Positions 38,302 through 46,671 of a DNA stretch of 64,000 nucleotides are shown here, in pieces. Every line of letters starts with the position of its first letter. The stretch's first letter is position 1. Both the position numbers and the translations under genes were made by a program. The stretch is from NCBI RefSeq assembly GCF_014201355.1, contig NZ_JACHEG010000005.1, forward strand, positions 62,001 to 126,000. Direction: 5' to 3'. Source of the DNA: Aliirhizobium wenxiniae (GTDB taxonomy: Bacteria; Pseudomonadota; Alphaproteobacteria; Rhizobiales; Rhizobiaceae). The notes under the pieces were generated by a model that was not told where the DNA came from, did no database searches, and was given only the letters and a program-made list of their open reading frames with translations.

Positions 38302-38904
38302 TCACTCCGCCTCGGCCAGCGCCTTTGCAAGCATGGCCTGGGCAGACCAGCGCACAACCTTTTCCCCCCTGTCGATATCCATGGCGCAGATGTCACGGAG
38401 CACGATGATCGCTTCGATGCCTGTCAGCAGCGACAGGCCGGCGAGCAGGTTTTCGTAAGCCGGTTTCGGCAGTTTCTTCTCGATTGGTTGCAGTGCTTCC
38501 GACAGCCAGGGAAGGCGACGACCCGTGCGCGGGATATTGTCATTGGTAGCTGCCGCCGCCAGAAACGCGCGAAAGACGCTTTCGTTTTCGGCCACCATGC
38601 GGAAAATACGGCCGACCATTTCATCCAGCCGCTGTTCGACCGTGCCGTTCTTCGAAACGTCTTCGGAAAGATGAACCTGTTCGGCCACTGCATCCAGCGC
38701 GGCCTCGCGCAATATGTCGTCCGGCTTGGAAAAGTAGCGATAGGCCGTGGCACGGGAAATCCCGGATGCATCGGCCACATCGGCCACCGAAAACGATATG
38801 CCCTCCTCGATCATTTTCCGCGCCGTCTTCAGCAGTTCGGTTCGGGTTCTCTTCTTCTGGTTGATTCGCTCAAACTTGGTTTCGCGCAATACTTGACCGG
38901 TCAT
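38302..38904 (-). CDS. TetR-family transcriptional regulator
   Basis: 200 residues from the ATG at 38904, which has an AAAGGAAA ribosome-binding site; the in-frame ATG at 38934 lies inside the presumed operator and has none. The N-terminal TetR helix-turn-helix is clear (FSVADVADASGISRATAYRY). The C-terminal ligand domain has no recognised specificity. It is divergent from a cupin gene with a perfect dyad between them, so it most likely controls itself and the cupin. The stop abuts the ispG stop. Confidence 0.87.
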   Translation of the reverse strand: MTGQVLRETKFERINQKKRTRTELLKTARKMIEEGISFSVADVADASGISRATAYRYFSKPDDILREAALDAVAEQVHLSEDVSKNGTVEQRLDEMVGRIFRMVAENESVFRAFLAAAATNDNIPRTGRRLPWLSEALQPIEKKLPKPAYENLLAGLSLLTGIEAIIVLRDICAMDIDRGEKVVRWSAQAMLAKALAEAE

Positions 38905-38916
38905 CACATTTCCTTT

Positions 38917-38934
38917 ATGAGAAATTCGTCTCAT
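38917..38934. promoter_or_regulatory. Candidate TetR operator in the tetR-cupin intergenic region
   Basis: Perfect 6-base arms ATGAGA / TCTCAT with a 6-base spacer, 13 bases upstream of the tetR start and 44 bases upstream of the divergent cupin start. Size and position suit autoregulation by the adjacent TetR protein. Confidence 0.5.
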
Positions 38935-38977
38935 TAAGAGATGATGGTATCACAAAACTAGAAGAGGACAAGACGAC

Positions 38978-39454
38978 ATGACCGCCAAGGTCAATCCCAA
39001 CGACACCGCGCCGATGACGGTGCATTTTCTCGGCAACCTGCTGACCTTCCATATCCGCAGCGTCACAACGGGCGACAAGTTCACCCTGATCGAGAACCGC
39101 ACCGCACCCGGACAAGGCGCGCCGGTACATCGGCAGGCGGATGACGAAGCCTTCTATGTTCTGGAGGGTGAATACGAGTTCTTGCTCGACGGCACCTGGC
39201 ATCGCAAGGGTGTCGGCGAGGCGCTTCATATCGCGCCGGGCACCGTGCATGCTTTTCGCAACCCCGGAAAAGCCGATGCGCGGATGCTGATCATCAACTC
39301 GCCCGGCAGCCTGCATGAAGCGTTTTTCGTCGATGTCGGCGACGAAGTTGAATTCGGGCAAACCGCATTCCCGCCGATGACGCAGCCGGATATTCCGGCC
39401 ATCGTTGCCAGCGGATTGCAGAACCGGATCGAAATTCTTCCTCCCGCCGCATGA
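38978..39454 (+). CDS. Cupin-domain protein
   Basis: 158 residues forming a single beta-barrel cupin. Motif 1 (about 43-62) contains APVHRQADDEAFYVLEGE and motif 2 (about 85-100) IAPGTVHAFRN, so the usual metal-binding His and Glu positions are largely present. Such small cupins may be dioxygenases, isomerases or sugar-binding proteins; no specific function can be assigned. A GAGGAC site precedes the ATG. It is probably controlled by the divergent TetR regulator. Confidence 0.82.
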   Translation: MTAKVNPNDTAPMTVHFLGNLLTFHIRSVTTGDKFTLIENRTAPGQGAPVHRQADDEAFYVLEGEYEFLLDGTWHRKGVGEALHIAPGTVHAFRNPGKADARMLIINSPGSLHEAFFVDVGDEVEFGQTAFPPMTQPDIPAIVASGLQNRIEILPPAA

Positions 39455-39577
39455 TGGAATTTTCATTCATGTGATCTCCCCGGCGGTGGCCAACGACGGG
39501 GAGAATGCAGCGCCTTCCTTGTTTTGCCGTATTTCGTGGTAAGGAAGTGCGACCACCTAGGACGGGAAACGATTCGA

Positions 39578-40234
39578 ATGCTCAAGAAATTTGCCATCGT
39601 CGCGCTGGCTGCGACCTTCCTTTCTGCCTGCACCACGACCGATCCGTATACGGGCGAGCAGAAGGTTTCCAACACTGCGGGCGGCGCCGCAATCGGTGCC
39701 GGTATCGGCGCACTCGGCGGTCTCGTCATCGGCGGCGGCAACAAGGGCCGCAATGCCTTGATCGGTGCTGCAATCGGCGGTCTCGCCGGCGGTGCGATCG
39801 GCAATTACATGGACCGCCAGGAAGCCGAATTGCGCCAGCAGCTTCAGGGTACCGGCGTCTCCGTGACGCGCCAGGGCGACCGCATCATCCTCAACATGCC
39901 GTCGAACATCACGTTCGCGACCGACCAGGATCAGGTCATTCCGCCGTTCTACGATACGCTGAATTCCGTTGCGATCGTGCTCAACAAGTTCGGTAAGACC
40001 TATATCGACGTCAACGGCCACACCGACTCCACAGGCAGCCTGCAGCATAACCAGGGTCTGTCTGAGCGTCGTGCAGCTTCCGTTGCCAACTATCTCGGCG
40101 GTCGTGGTGTCGACCAGCGCCGTATCTCGACCATGGGCTTCGGTCCGTCGCAGCCGGTTGCATCCAACGCAACGCCGGACGGCCGCGCACAGAACCGCCG
40201 CGTCGAAGTGGCGATCGCTCCGATCCAGCAGTAA
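39578..40234 (+). CDS. OmpA-family outer-membrane lipoprotein with glycine zipper
   Basis: 218 residues from the ATG at 39578. The signal peptide ends in the lipobox LSAC (lipidated C18). Residues ~30-80 form a glycine-zipper hairpin (AAIGAGIGALGGLVIGGG and a second repeat), then an OmpA C-terminal domain (about 105-215) containing NGHTDSTGS and the NRRVEV end that bind peptidoglycan. This YiaD-like architecture anchors the outer membrane to the wall. Its promoter is unassigned; the hairpin behind it is shared with the convergent ispA gene. Confidence 0.9.
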   Translation: MLKKFAIVALAATFLSACTTTDPYTGEQKVSNTAGGAAIGAGIGALGGLVIGGGNKGRNALIGAAIGGLAGGAIGNYMDRQEAELRQQLQGTGVSVTRQGDRIILNMPSNITFATDQDQVIPPFYDTLNSVAIVLNKFGKTYIDVNGHTDSTGSLQHNQGLSERRAASVANYLGGRGVDQRRISTMGFGPSQPVASNATPDGRAQNRRVEVAIAPIQQ

Positions 40235-40274
40235 AAAACAAACCCACCGCCGGCTGTTCAGGCTGGCGGTGGGT
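40235..40274. terminator. Bidirectional terminator between ompA-like gene and ispA
   Basis: 13-base stem with one wobble (40242-40254 / 40262-40274). Reading the minus strand it is followed by TTTGTTTTTT, a good intrinsic terminator for ispA; for the plus strand the tail is only moderately T-rich. Confidence 0.75.
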
Positions 40275-40318
40275 CTAATTCCTGTCGTAACCGGATCGTT
40301 TCGATCTGGCGCCGGGGT

Positions 40319-41242
40319 CTAGCTCTGGCGATTGGCGACGAAGCGTGCCGCCTGCTGCAGGATTTCGGCTTTCGCGCCATAGGGCGCGAGCAGATCAATG
40401 GCTTCCACTGTGAGCGCATTGAGCGTCTTTTCCGCCCAATCTATTCCGTGCAATCCGACCAGCGTGCCCTTGCCGCGTCCGGCATCCTTGCCGGCTGCCT
40501 TGCCGAGCGTTGCCGCATCGGAGGTGACGTCGAGCAGATCGTCGGCAAGCTGGAAAGCGAGGCCGATCTTTTCGCCGAAGAGCCGAAGCCGCTTGCGGTC
40601 GTCATCGGATGCACCGGCAATCACCGGGCCTGCCTCACAGGCAAACCGCAGCAAAGCGCCGGTCTTCATCGCCTGGAGGGTGCGGATGCCGGCTTCATCG
40701 GGCGCCTTTTTCTCGGCTGCCAGATCGAGCGCCTGTCCGCCGGCCATGCCACCGACGCCGGAAGCACGGGCAAGTGCGGAGATCAGCTGCACCTTACGGT
40801 CGGCCGCAAGCTCGGTTTCCCGCGCCGAGATGATATCGAAGGCATAGGTCAGCAGGCTGTCGCCGGCGAGGATCGCAACGGCCTCATCGAAGGCCTTGTG
40901 GACCGTTGGCTGGCCGCGGCGCAGGTCGTCATCGTCCATGGCCGGCAGATCGTCATGGATCAGCGAATAACAGTGCAGGCATTCGAGTGCCGCACCGATG
41001 CGCAGTGCCGTCTCGTGATCTCCGCCGAACAGGGCGGCACTTTCTACAACGAGAAAGGGGCGCAACCGCTTGCCGCCGTTCAGCGTTCCATGACGCATGG
41101 CGGCGGTCAGGTTTTCCGGCCGGGCGATCTCGTCTTCCAGCTCCTGCGATGAAAGCAGTTGCATCAGCAAGGCTTCCGTCTCGACGGCGCTCTGCTTCAA
41201 TCGGGTCTCGAAATGGGTCTGCTCGGCGGGCTTTGTGCTCAT
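40319..41242 (-). CDS. ispA: Farnesyl/geranyl diphosphate synthase (polyprenyl synthetase)
   Basis: 307 residues from the ATG at 41242; a GTG at 41290 would give 323. The two aspartate-rich motifs that bind Mg-diphosphate are intact: DDLPAMDDDD from residue 97 (first, DDxx(xx)D) and DDLLD (second). GGKRLRP upstream is also conserved. The length and first motif type fit short-chain bacterial FPP synthases. It condenses IPP with DMAPP/GPP, supplying hopanoid, quinone and undecaprenyl synthesis. It is divergent from mtgA. Confidence 0.93.
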   Translation of the reverse strand: MSTKPAEQTHFETRLKQSAVETEALLMQLLSSQELEDEIARPENLTAAMRHGTLNGGKRLRPFLVVESAALFGGDHETALRIGAALECLHCYSLIHDDLPAMDDDDLRRGQPTVHKAFDEAVAILAGDSLLTYAFDIISARETELAADRKVQLISALARASGVGGMAGGQALDLAAEKKAPDEAGIRTLQAMKTGALLRFACEAGPVIAGASDDDRKRLRLFGEKIGLAFQLADDLLDVTSDAATLGKAAGKDAGRGKGTLVGLHGIDWAEKTLNALTVEAIDLLAPYGAKAEILQQAARFVANRQS

Positions 41243-41427
41243 GGCCGCTGTGTTGCATGCCGCCAGATCGCTGGCAACGGGTTTAACCACCCCACAGGAA
41301 GTTTAACGCGAAAGACTCGTCACACGCGGCCATACTGGCTATGAAACATCGGGTTGCTTATCGGGCTCGTGGGGACTTCGTTTTGGACATCACGCCAGAT
41401 CGACAGGTTGAGGAAGAGGAACCCGCC

Positions 41428-42129
41428 ATGCCGCGACGGCAAAGGGCGGGATCGCTTTCGCGTGTCGCAAGGCGGGCGGTTCTGGTTCTCGTCGCACTTC
41501 TGATCCTGCCCTACCTGCTCATTCCCGTTTATGCGGTGCCGTTTACCCGACCCGTCTCGACGCTGATGCTGTCGGAACTGTTCTTGCTGCGTGGTTATGA
41601 CCGGCGATGGGTGGATATCGACGACATATCCCCCAATCTCGTACGCGCTGTGATGATGTCGGAAGACGGGCAGTTCTGCTTTCACGGCGGAGTCGACTGG
41701 AAACAGATGCGCGGCGTCGTCGAGGATGCGCTCGGTGGCGAGGCGACACGCGGCGCCAGCACGATCTCGATGCAGACGGCCAAGAACCTCTTTCTCTGGA
41801 ATGGCCGTTTCTTCGTGCGCAAGGTGTTGGAAATGCCGCTGGCGATTGCCGCCGATACCGTGTGGACGAAACGGCGAATGCTGGAGATCTATCTCAATGT
41901 CGCCGAATGGGGGCCGGGCATCTATGGTGCCGAGGCGGCCGCGCAGCATTATTTCAAGACAAGTGCAGCAAGGCTCAGTACCAGCCAGGCAGCGCTTCTG
42001 GCCGTGGCGCTCCCCAATCCGTTCACCCGCGTCGCCAGCAAGCCGGGCCGCGGCATGCGCCGTCTGGCTGCCGTCATCGATCGCCGGGCGAGGAATTCCG
42101 GTGAATATATCAAATGCATTTATGGCTAG
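41428..42129 (+). CDS. mtgA: Monofunctional biosynthetic peptidoglycan transglycosylase
   Basis: 233 residues from the ATG at 41428, which follows an AGGAAGAGG site; the frame is open back to an ATG at 41341 (262 aa) that has no ribosome-binding site. One N-terminal membrane span (about 15-35) precedes a GT51 domain with the catalytic Glu of [13 protein letters not shown] (E79), [16 protein letters not shown] and a second acidic residue in [20 protein letters not shown]. There is no transpeptidase domain. It polymerises lipid II into glycan strands at the outer face of the inner membrane. Confidence 0.93.
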   Translation: MPRRQRAGSLSRVARRAVLVLVALLILPYLLIPVYAVPFTRPVSTLMLSELFLLRGYDRRWVDIDDISPNLVRAVMMSEDGQFCFHGGVDWKQMRGVVEDALGGEATRGASTISMQTAKNLFLWNGRFFVRKVLEMPLAIAADTVWTKRRMLEIYLNVAEWGPGIYGAEAAAQHYFKTSAARLSTSQAALLAVALPNPFTRVASKPGRGMRRLAAVIDRRARNSGEYIKCIYG

Positions 42130-42196
42130 GTTCTAGGCTTTTCATTGGAGGCTTTAGGCCTGGTTCTGTAGCCTGAGCGAAAAGCTGGAGGCTTTC

Positions 42197-42856
42197 ATGG
42201 CTGAACTCACCCTTTATATCGGCAACAAGAACTATTCGTCCTGGTCGTTTCGGCCTTGGATCGCACTGACGGCGGCAGGCGTTCCGTTCCGTGAAGTGCT
42301 GATCCCCTTCGACGATGACGGCGGAAATCCGAAATTCAGGGAAATCTCGCCAACCGGCCGGGTGCCGTGCTTGCATCACGGCGCGTTTCGCGTCTGGGAA
42401 TCCCTGGCGATTATCGAATATGCTGCCGAGCTTTTTCCGGTGAAAGGCATTTGGCCGAAAGCTCCTGCCGACAGGGCTTTGGCGCGCTCCGTCTCGATGG
42501 AGATGCTGTCCGGCTTCAGGGGTATACGCAATGCCTGCCCGATGAACCTGCGGCGGCCAAAACGCCGGCTCGACTTGGCCGCGGACGTGCAGGCGGGCGT
42601 GGATGCCGACGTCGCGCGGATTTCCGCTATCTGGACCGAGCTGACGGCACGCTCAGGCGGGCCTTATCTGTTCGGCGAGTTTTCGGCAGCAGATGCGATG
42701 TTTGCGCCCGTGGTCAACCGGTTCGACGCCTATGATCTTGTCTCCGACAAGGCTGTGCTGGATTATATGGCGGCGATGAAGGCACATCCGGCCTGGAAGG
42801 CGTGGGAAACGGCAGCGCTTGCGGAGAGCTGGATCGTGCCGGCGGACGAGGCCTGA
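42197..42856 (+). CDS. Glutathione S-transferase family protein
   Basis: 219 residues. The N-terminal thioredoxin-like domain has NYSSWSFRPWIAL (candidate catalytic Ser at 14-15 region) and the cis-proline glutathione-binding segment GRVPCLHH followed by WESLAIIEY. A helical C-terminal domain follows (NAC/D box FSAADAMFAPVV). This branch (GST N-terminal YfcF/zeta-like) is usually annotated only as GST. A GGAGG site lies 7 bases before the ATG. Substrate unknown. Confidence 0.88.
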   Translation: MAELTLYIGNKNYSSWSFRPWIALTAAGVPFREVLIPFDDDGGNPKFREISPTGRVPCLHHGAFRVWESLAIIEYAAELFPVKGIWPKAPADRALARSVSMEMLSGFRGIRNACPMNLRRPKRRLDLAADVQAGVDADVARISAIWTELTARSGGPYLFGEFSAADAMFAPVVNRFDAYDLVSDKAVLDYMAAMKAHPAWKAWETAALAESWIVPADEA

Positions 42857-42908
42857 ACTGCTGGATTCGACGAATCCGGTGCGGCCGCGAAAAAATGCCT
42901 GTGGGGAC

Positions 42909-42937
42909 TGGTCAAAGCCCTGACGTGCATGTATAAG
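42909..42937 (+). promoter_or_regulatory. Possible housekeeping promoter of rpmF
   Basis: A TATAAG -10-like hexamer preceded at 17 bases by TGGTCA (4 of 6 matches to TTGACA), about 90 bases before rpmF. Weak -35, so only a candidate. Confidence 0.35.
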
Positions 42938-43023
42938 CCAGCCCAATTTCCGAGATCGGGACGTGATGGGTTCGGCCTCACAGAGGCCGGATATTACGTT
43001 TTGCACGAAGTGGAGTAACACAA

Positions 43024-43209
43024 ATGGCAGTACCTAAGAGAAAAGTTAGCCGATCCAAGCGCGGTATGCGCCGCTCCGCCGACGCGCTGGCTACCCCGAC
43101 GTTTGTCGAGGACAAGAACTCCGGCGAACTTCGCCGTCCGCACCATATCGACCTGAAGACCGGCATGTACCGCGGTCGCCAGGTTCTGACGCCGAAGGAA
43201 AGCGCATAA
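43024..43209 (+). CDS. rpmF: 50S ribosomal protein L32
   Basis: 61 residues, full length. The highly conserved start [20 protein letters not shown] and the basic composition identify L32 of the alphaproteobacterial type, which lacks the zinc-binding cysteines. A GGAG site precedes the ATG and an excellent terminator follows, so it is a single-gene transcript. It is a component of the large ribosomal subunit near the peptidyl transferase exit region. Confidence 0.97.
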   Translation: MAVPKRKVSRSKRGMRRSADALATPTFVEDKNSGELRRPHHIDLKTGMYRGRQVLTPKESA

Positions 43210-43235
43210 GCGCTTTTCTCAAGCAGAAACTTTAA

Positions 43236-43259
43236 AGCCCGGTCTGACCGGGCTTTTTT
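43236..43259 (+). terminator. Intrinsic terminator after rpmF
   Basis: 8-base G/C-rich stem (43236-43243 / 43247-43254), 3-base loop, followed by a run of T. It also faces the end of convergent phaR. Confidence 0.92.
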
Positions 43260-43292
43260 GTTGCACGAATTTTGATTTCCAAAGCGGCGCCA

Positions 43293-43874
43293 TCAGGCGC
43301 CGAGGCTGTCCAGCCGGCTCTGGAGGCTGCGGAGCTGTTCCTTCAACTCGTCGATATCGCGTGCCTCCGCCTTTTTCGGTGCCGGGCTTGCCGGCGGGGC
43401 GGAATAGGGCGCGAACATCTGCATGGCCTGACGGAACATTTCCGTGTTGCGACGCACCTGATCTTCCATCATCTGCATCGGGGCCTGAAGGTTTTTGGCC
43501 AAAGGCGTTTCGCCGAAGGCTCGTGTCATCTGCTCTCGCATCTGTACTTGCTGTTCGGTGAAGGCGTGCATGGATTGCTCGAGGAATGTCGGCACGACCA
43601 TCTGCATCTGATCGCCATAGAAAGAAATGAGCTGGCGCAGGAAGGAAACCGGCAGAAGCGTGTTTCCCGTCTTGGATTCCTGCTCGAAAATGATCTGCGT
43701 CAGGACGGAATGGGTGATGTCCTCGCCGGTCTTGGCATCCTGCACCGCAAAATCTTCACCCTTCTTCACCATCTTGGCGAGATCTTCCAGGGTGACATAG
43801 GTGCTTGTACCGGTGTTATACAGCCGCCGGTTGGCGTATTTCTTGATAACCGTCTCGCCTTCGGCTTTCGCCAT
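43293..43874 (-). CDS. phaR: Polyhydroxyalkanoate synthesis repressor PhaR
   Basis: 193 residues from the ATG at 43874 (GGGAGG site 7 bases upstream). The N-terminal PHB/PHA accumulation-regulator DNA-binding domain starts VIKKYANRRLYNTGTSTYVT, followed by repeats of the PHB accumulation region (SFYGDQMQMVVPTFLEQSM) and a C-terminal coiled coil of the DELKEQLRSLQSRLDSL type. PhaR binds nascent PHB granules and represses phasin and its own gene. It is divergent from phaAB, with TGC-type dyads between, consistent with direct control of this cluster. Confidence 0.94.
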   Translation of the reverse strand: MAKAEGETVIKKYANRRLYNTGTSTYVTLEDLAKMVKKGEDFAVQDAKTGEDITHSVLTQIIFEQESKTGNTLLPVSFLRQLISFYGDQMQMVVPTFLEQSMHAFTEQQVQMREQMTRAFGETPLAKNLQAPMQMMEDQVRRNTEMFRQAMQMFAPYSAPPASPAPKKAEARDIDELKEQLRSLQSRLDSLGA

Positions 43875-43909
43875 CGTTTTGCCTCCCACAGCACGAATCT
43901 TATTATTTC

Positions 43910-43925
43910 AAGGGCAAGTGCCCTT
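43910..43925. promoter_or_regulatory. Dyad upstream of phaR
   Basis: Perfect 7-base arms AAGGGCA / TGCCCTT with a 2-base centre, 36 bases upstream of the phaR start codon. It may be an autoregulatory operator. Confidence 0.4.
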
Positions 43926-43995
43926 CTCCCAGCCAGAAATGTAAGCTCAACCATGCGCTGAGACAATGTTTTTGTGCGGCGCGACGAAAATCGTG

Positions 43996-44006
43996 TTGCG
44001 CAGCAA
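43996..44006. promoter_or_regulatory. Candidate PhaR operator (TTGC-N3-GCAA) upstream of phaA
   Basis: A TGC-N3-GCA core within the phaR-phaA intergenic region, close to the TGC-rich operators described for Paracoccus PhaR. It is about 90 bases before phaA. Confidence 0.4.
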
Positions 44007-44096
44007 ATGAAGTCAAAGCCGATGTCGCACGCGTCCATTTGACACCTTGATCGAGCTTTGCCAGTGTCCGGCCAACAATAATGCCGGAGGAAACGC

Positions 44097-45278
44097 ATGC
44101 CTCATCCTTCTATTGTCATCGCCGCTGCAGGTCGTACCGCTGTCGGCTCGTTCAACGGTGCCTTCGCAAGCGTGCCGGCGCATGAACTCGGAGCCGTTGC
44201 CATCAAGGGGGTGCTGGCGCGCGCCAGGGTCGAGGCAGGTGCGGTGGATGAAATTATCCTCGGCCAGGTTCTGCCGGCCGGTGAGGGGCAGAACCCGGCA
44301 AGGCAGGCGGCGATGAAGGCAGGCGTGCCGCAGGAAGCGACCGCCTGGGGCGTCAACCAACTTTGTGGATCAGGTCTGCGTGCTGTTGCGCTCGGTATGC
44401 AACAGATTGCGCTTGGCGATGCGAAGATCATTGTTGCCGGCGGACAGGAATCGATGTCCATGGCGCCGCATTGCGCCCATCTGCGCGGTGGAGTGAAGAT
44501 GGGCGACTTCAAGATGGTCGATACGATGCTGAAGGACGGCCTGACGGACGCCTTTTACGGGTATCACATGGGAATCACGGCGGAAAACATCGCCCGCCAA
44601 TGGCAGCTTTCGCGCGATGACCAGGATCAGTATGCGGTGTCTTCGCAAAACAAGGCGGAGGCCGCGCAGGCTGCCGGGCGGTTCCGGGACGAGATCCTGC
44701 CCTTCGTCGTCAAGGGGAGAAAGGCCGATGTCACCGTCGACCAGGACGAATATATCCGTGCCGGCGCGACGCTCGACCTGATGGCCAAGCTTCGTCCTGC
44801 CTTCGACAAGGAAGGTACGGTAACAGCCGGAAATGCCTCGGGTCTCAATGATGGTGCCGCCGCCGTCGTGCTGATGACGGAAGAGGAAGCCATTCGCCGC
44901 GGTATCGAGCCGCTCGCACGCATCGCGTCCTGGGCAACGGCAGGCGTCGACCCGCAGATCATGGGGACGGGGCCGATCCCGGCTTCGCGCAAGGCCTTGG
45001 AAAAGGCGGGTTGGAAGGTTTCCCATCTTGATCTTGTCGAGGCGAATGAGGCATTTGCGGCGCAGAGCTGCGCGGTGGTCCGTGATCTCGGTCTCGATCC
45101 GTCGATCGTCAACGTCAATGGCGGAGCAATCGCCATCGGTCATCCGATCGGCGCTTCCGGTGCTCGCATTCTCAACACTTTGTTGTTCGAGATGAAGCGG
45201 CGCGGATCGTCAAAAGGGCTGGCGACGCTCTGCATCGGTGGCGGCATGGGGGTCGCCATGTGCCTTGAACGTCCATGA
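44097..45278 (+). CDS. phaA: Acetyl-CoA C-acetyltransferase (beta-ketothiolase)
   Basis: 393 residues, full length. C90 in NQLCGSG is the acyl-accepting nucleophile, H349 in [10 protein letters not shown] and C379 in CIGGGMG complete the active site. The enzyme condenses two acetyl-CoA to acetoacetyl-CoA, the first step of polyhydroxybutyrate synthesis. A GGAGGAA ribosome-binding site precedes the ATG. phaB follows after 41 bases and phaR is divergent, the standard rhizobial order; PHB synthase (phaC) is elsewhere. Confidence 0.96.
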   Translation: MPHPSIVIAAAGRTAVGSFNGAFASVPAHELGAVAIKGVLARARVEAGAVDEIILGQVLPAGEGQNPARQAAMKAGVPQEATAWGVNQLCGSGLRAVALGMQQIALGDAKIIVAGGQESMSMAPHCAHLRGGVKMGDFKMVDTMLKDGLTDAFYGYHMGITAENIARQWQLSRDDQDQYAVSSQNKAEAAQAAGRFRDEILPFVVKGRKADVTVDQDEYIRAGATLDLMAKLRPAFDKEGTVTAGNASGLNDGAAAVVLMTEEEAIRRGIEPLARIASWATAGVDPQIMGTGPIPASRKALEKAGWKVSHLDLVEANEAFAAQSCAVVRDLGLDPSIVNVNGGAIAIGHPIGASGARILNTLLFEMKRRGSSKGLATLCIGGGMGVAMCLERP

Positions 45279-45319
45279 ACGCCCTTGAACCGTGACGCGG
45301 TTTTAAAAGAGAAGGAAGA

Positions 45320-46051
45320 ATGATGGGGCGAGTTGCTCTCGTTTCGGGTGGTACGCGCGGCATCGGTGCCGCAGTTTCGGTCGCCCTCAAGGCCGCAGGA
45401 TACAGGGTTGCTGCGAGCTATCACGGCAATGACGAGCGTGCGTCCCAGTTTCACGACGCCACCGGCATTCCGGTTTTCAAATGGGACGTGTCGAATTACG
45501 ATGCCTGCGTTGCCGGTGTCGAGGCCGTTGAAAAGCAGATGGGTCCGATCGAGGTCCTCGTCAACAATGCGGGCATTGCGAGGGATAACATGTTTCATCG
45601 CATGACGCCGCAGCAGTGGAACGAAGTGATCGGCACCAATCTCACCGGCCTGTTCAACATGACTCATCCCGTGTGGCCGGGGATGCGGGAACGCGGTTTT
45701 GGCCGGATCATCAGCATATCCTCGATCAACGGGCAAAAAGGCCAGTTGGGGCAGGCGAATTACGCAGCCGCGAAAGCCGGCGATGTCGGTTTCACCAAGG
45801 CACTGGCGCTCGAAGGGGCATCCCGCAACATTACCGTCAATGCGATCTGCCCCGGTTACACCGAAACCGATATGGTGAAGGCCATTCCGCAAAACGTGCT
45901 GGAGGAAAAGATCCTGCCGAATATCCCGGTCGGACGACTTGGCAGGCCGGAAGAAATTGCCCGCTGCGTAGTGTTTCTGGCTTCCGACGATGCGGGTTTC
46001 ATTACCGGCTCGACGCTTACCGCCAACGGCGGCCAGTATATGGCCGGCTGA
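45320..46051 (+). CDS. phaB: Acetoacetyl-CoA reductase
   Basis: 243 residues; short-chain dehydrogenase that reduces acetoacetyl-CoA to (R)-3-hydroxybutyryl-CoA with NADPH. The cofactor loop GGTRGIG is at 10-16, NNAG follows, and the catalytic Tyr148-x3-Lys152 pair lies in NYAAAKAG with a Ser in SISSING. The second ATG at 45323 has better spacing from the GAAGGAAG site and would start MGRVALVSGG as in the family. It is cotranscribed with phaA. Confidence 0.95.
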   Translation: MMGRVALVSGGTRGIGAAVSVALKAAGYRVAASYHGNDERASQFHDATGIPVFKWDVSNYDACVAGVEAVEKQMGPIEVLVNNAGIARDNMFHRMTPQQWNEVIGTNLTGLFNMTHPVWPGMRERGFGRIISISSINGQKGQLGQANYAAAKAGDVGFTKALALEGASRNITVNAICPGYTETDMVKAIPQNVLEEKILPNIPVGRLGRPEEIARCVVFLASDDAGFITGSTLTANGGQYMAG

Positions 46052-46094
46052 ACAGGTCGAGGCCTGTTGCTACTTGCAGGCAATATAGATCACC

Positions 46095-46131
46095 AAAAAT
46101 TAAGGCCGGAATCCTCTCCCGATTCCGGCCT
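46095..46131. terminator. Terminator between phaB and the glycine-zipper gene
   Basis: Perfect 11-base arms (46103-46113 / 46121-46131), 7-base loop. Minus-strand reading gives TTAATTTTTGG, so it terminates the leftward lipoprotein gene and probably also phaAB from the other side. Confidence 0.8.
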
Positions 46132-46158
46132 CAACATATTCAGCTGAAAACGTGCCGC

Positions 46159-46413
46159 TTAGCGGCAACGAGCTTCGTAGGTACGGCCATAGCGGTCGCG
46201 ATAGACGCAGTAGCCGCGGTGCTTCTGGGATTCGCCGATGGCTGCCCCGATCAGACCGCCGCCGACAGCGCCGACTGCCGCGCCACCCCAGCTATTGGTC
46301 ACAGCGCCGCCGATAACCGCGCCGGATGCTGCACCGATGGCCGTTCCCTTTTCGGTCGAGGTGCACGATGCGAGAGTGCCGACAAGCGCGGCGATCAGCA
46401 AGATCTTCTTCAT
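46159..46413 (-). CDS. Small glycine-zipper lipoprotein
   Basis: 84 residues. The signal peptide ends at the lipobox LASC (lipidated C16), followed by a glycine zipper (TAIGAASGAVIGGAVTNSWG onward) and a short charged tail GYCVYRDRYGRTYEARC with two cysteines. Probably anchored in the outer membrane; zipper hairpins of this kind are common in small envelope-stress proteins. A GGAAGG site lies upstream. It starts 32 bases after the DUF3309 gene on the same strand, so both are probably expressed from the stress promoter at 46647-46671. Confidence 0.82.
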   Translation of the reverse strand: MKKILLIAALVGTLASCTSTEKGTAIGAASGAVIGGAVTNSWGGAAVGAVGGGLIGAAIGESQKHRGYCVYRDRYGRTYEARCR

Positions 46414-46445
46414 AACTCGGTTTCCTTCCCTTCCACGTTGATAGT

Positions 46446-46601
46446 TCAGATCCTGCCCATGAGAAGCAGGATGATGATGATAAGAACGACGAGACCCAAG
46501 CCGCCCGAAGGACCATAACCCCAGTTCCGGCTATGCCCCCAGTTCGGCAGAGCGCCGATAAGGAGCAGAATGAGTATTACGAGTAGAACCGTTCCGAGCA
46601 T
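46446..46601 (-). CDS. DUF3309-family small membrane protein
   Basis: 51 residues from the ATG at 46601 (GGAGA site 7 bases upstream); the longer frame upstream has no support. Two hydrophobic segments (MLGTVLLVILILLLIGALP and GLGLVVLIIIILLLMGRI) flank the hallmark NWGHSRNWGYGPSGG turn of the DUF3309 family. Function unknown; the family is widespread in alphaproteobacteria. A perfect general-stress promoter match is centred about 55 bases upstream, so induction by starvation, heat or osmotic stress is expected. Confidence 0.85.
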   Translation of the reverse strand: MLGTVLLVILILLLIGALPNWGHSRNWGYGPSGGLGLVVLIIIILLLMGRI

Positions 46602-46646
46602 GGGTTTATCTCCGCTTTCCTGAAGCCAGGATGAATTTGCGGTGAG

Positions 46647-46671
46647 AACGTGGCGCTGGAACTTTTGTTCC
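46647..46671 (-). promoter_or_regulatory. EcfG/RpoE2-type general-stress promoter of the DUF3309 gene
   Basis: On the minus strand GGAAC (46671-46667), 16 bases, CGTT (46650-46647): exact consensus. The expected start site gives a leader of about 40 bases before the ATG at 46601. Confidence 0.75.
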
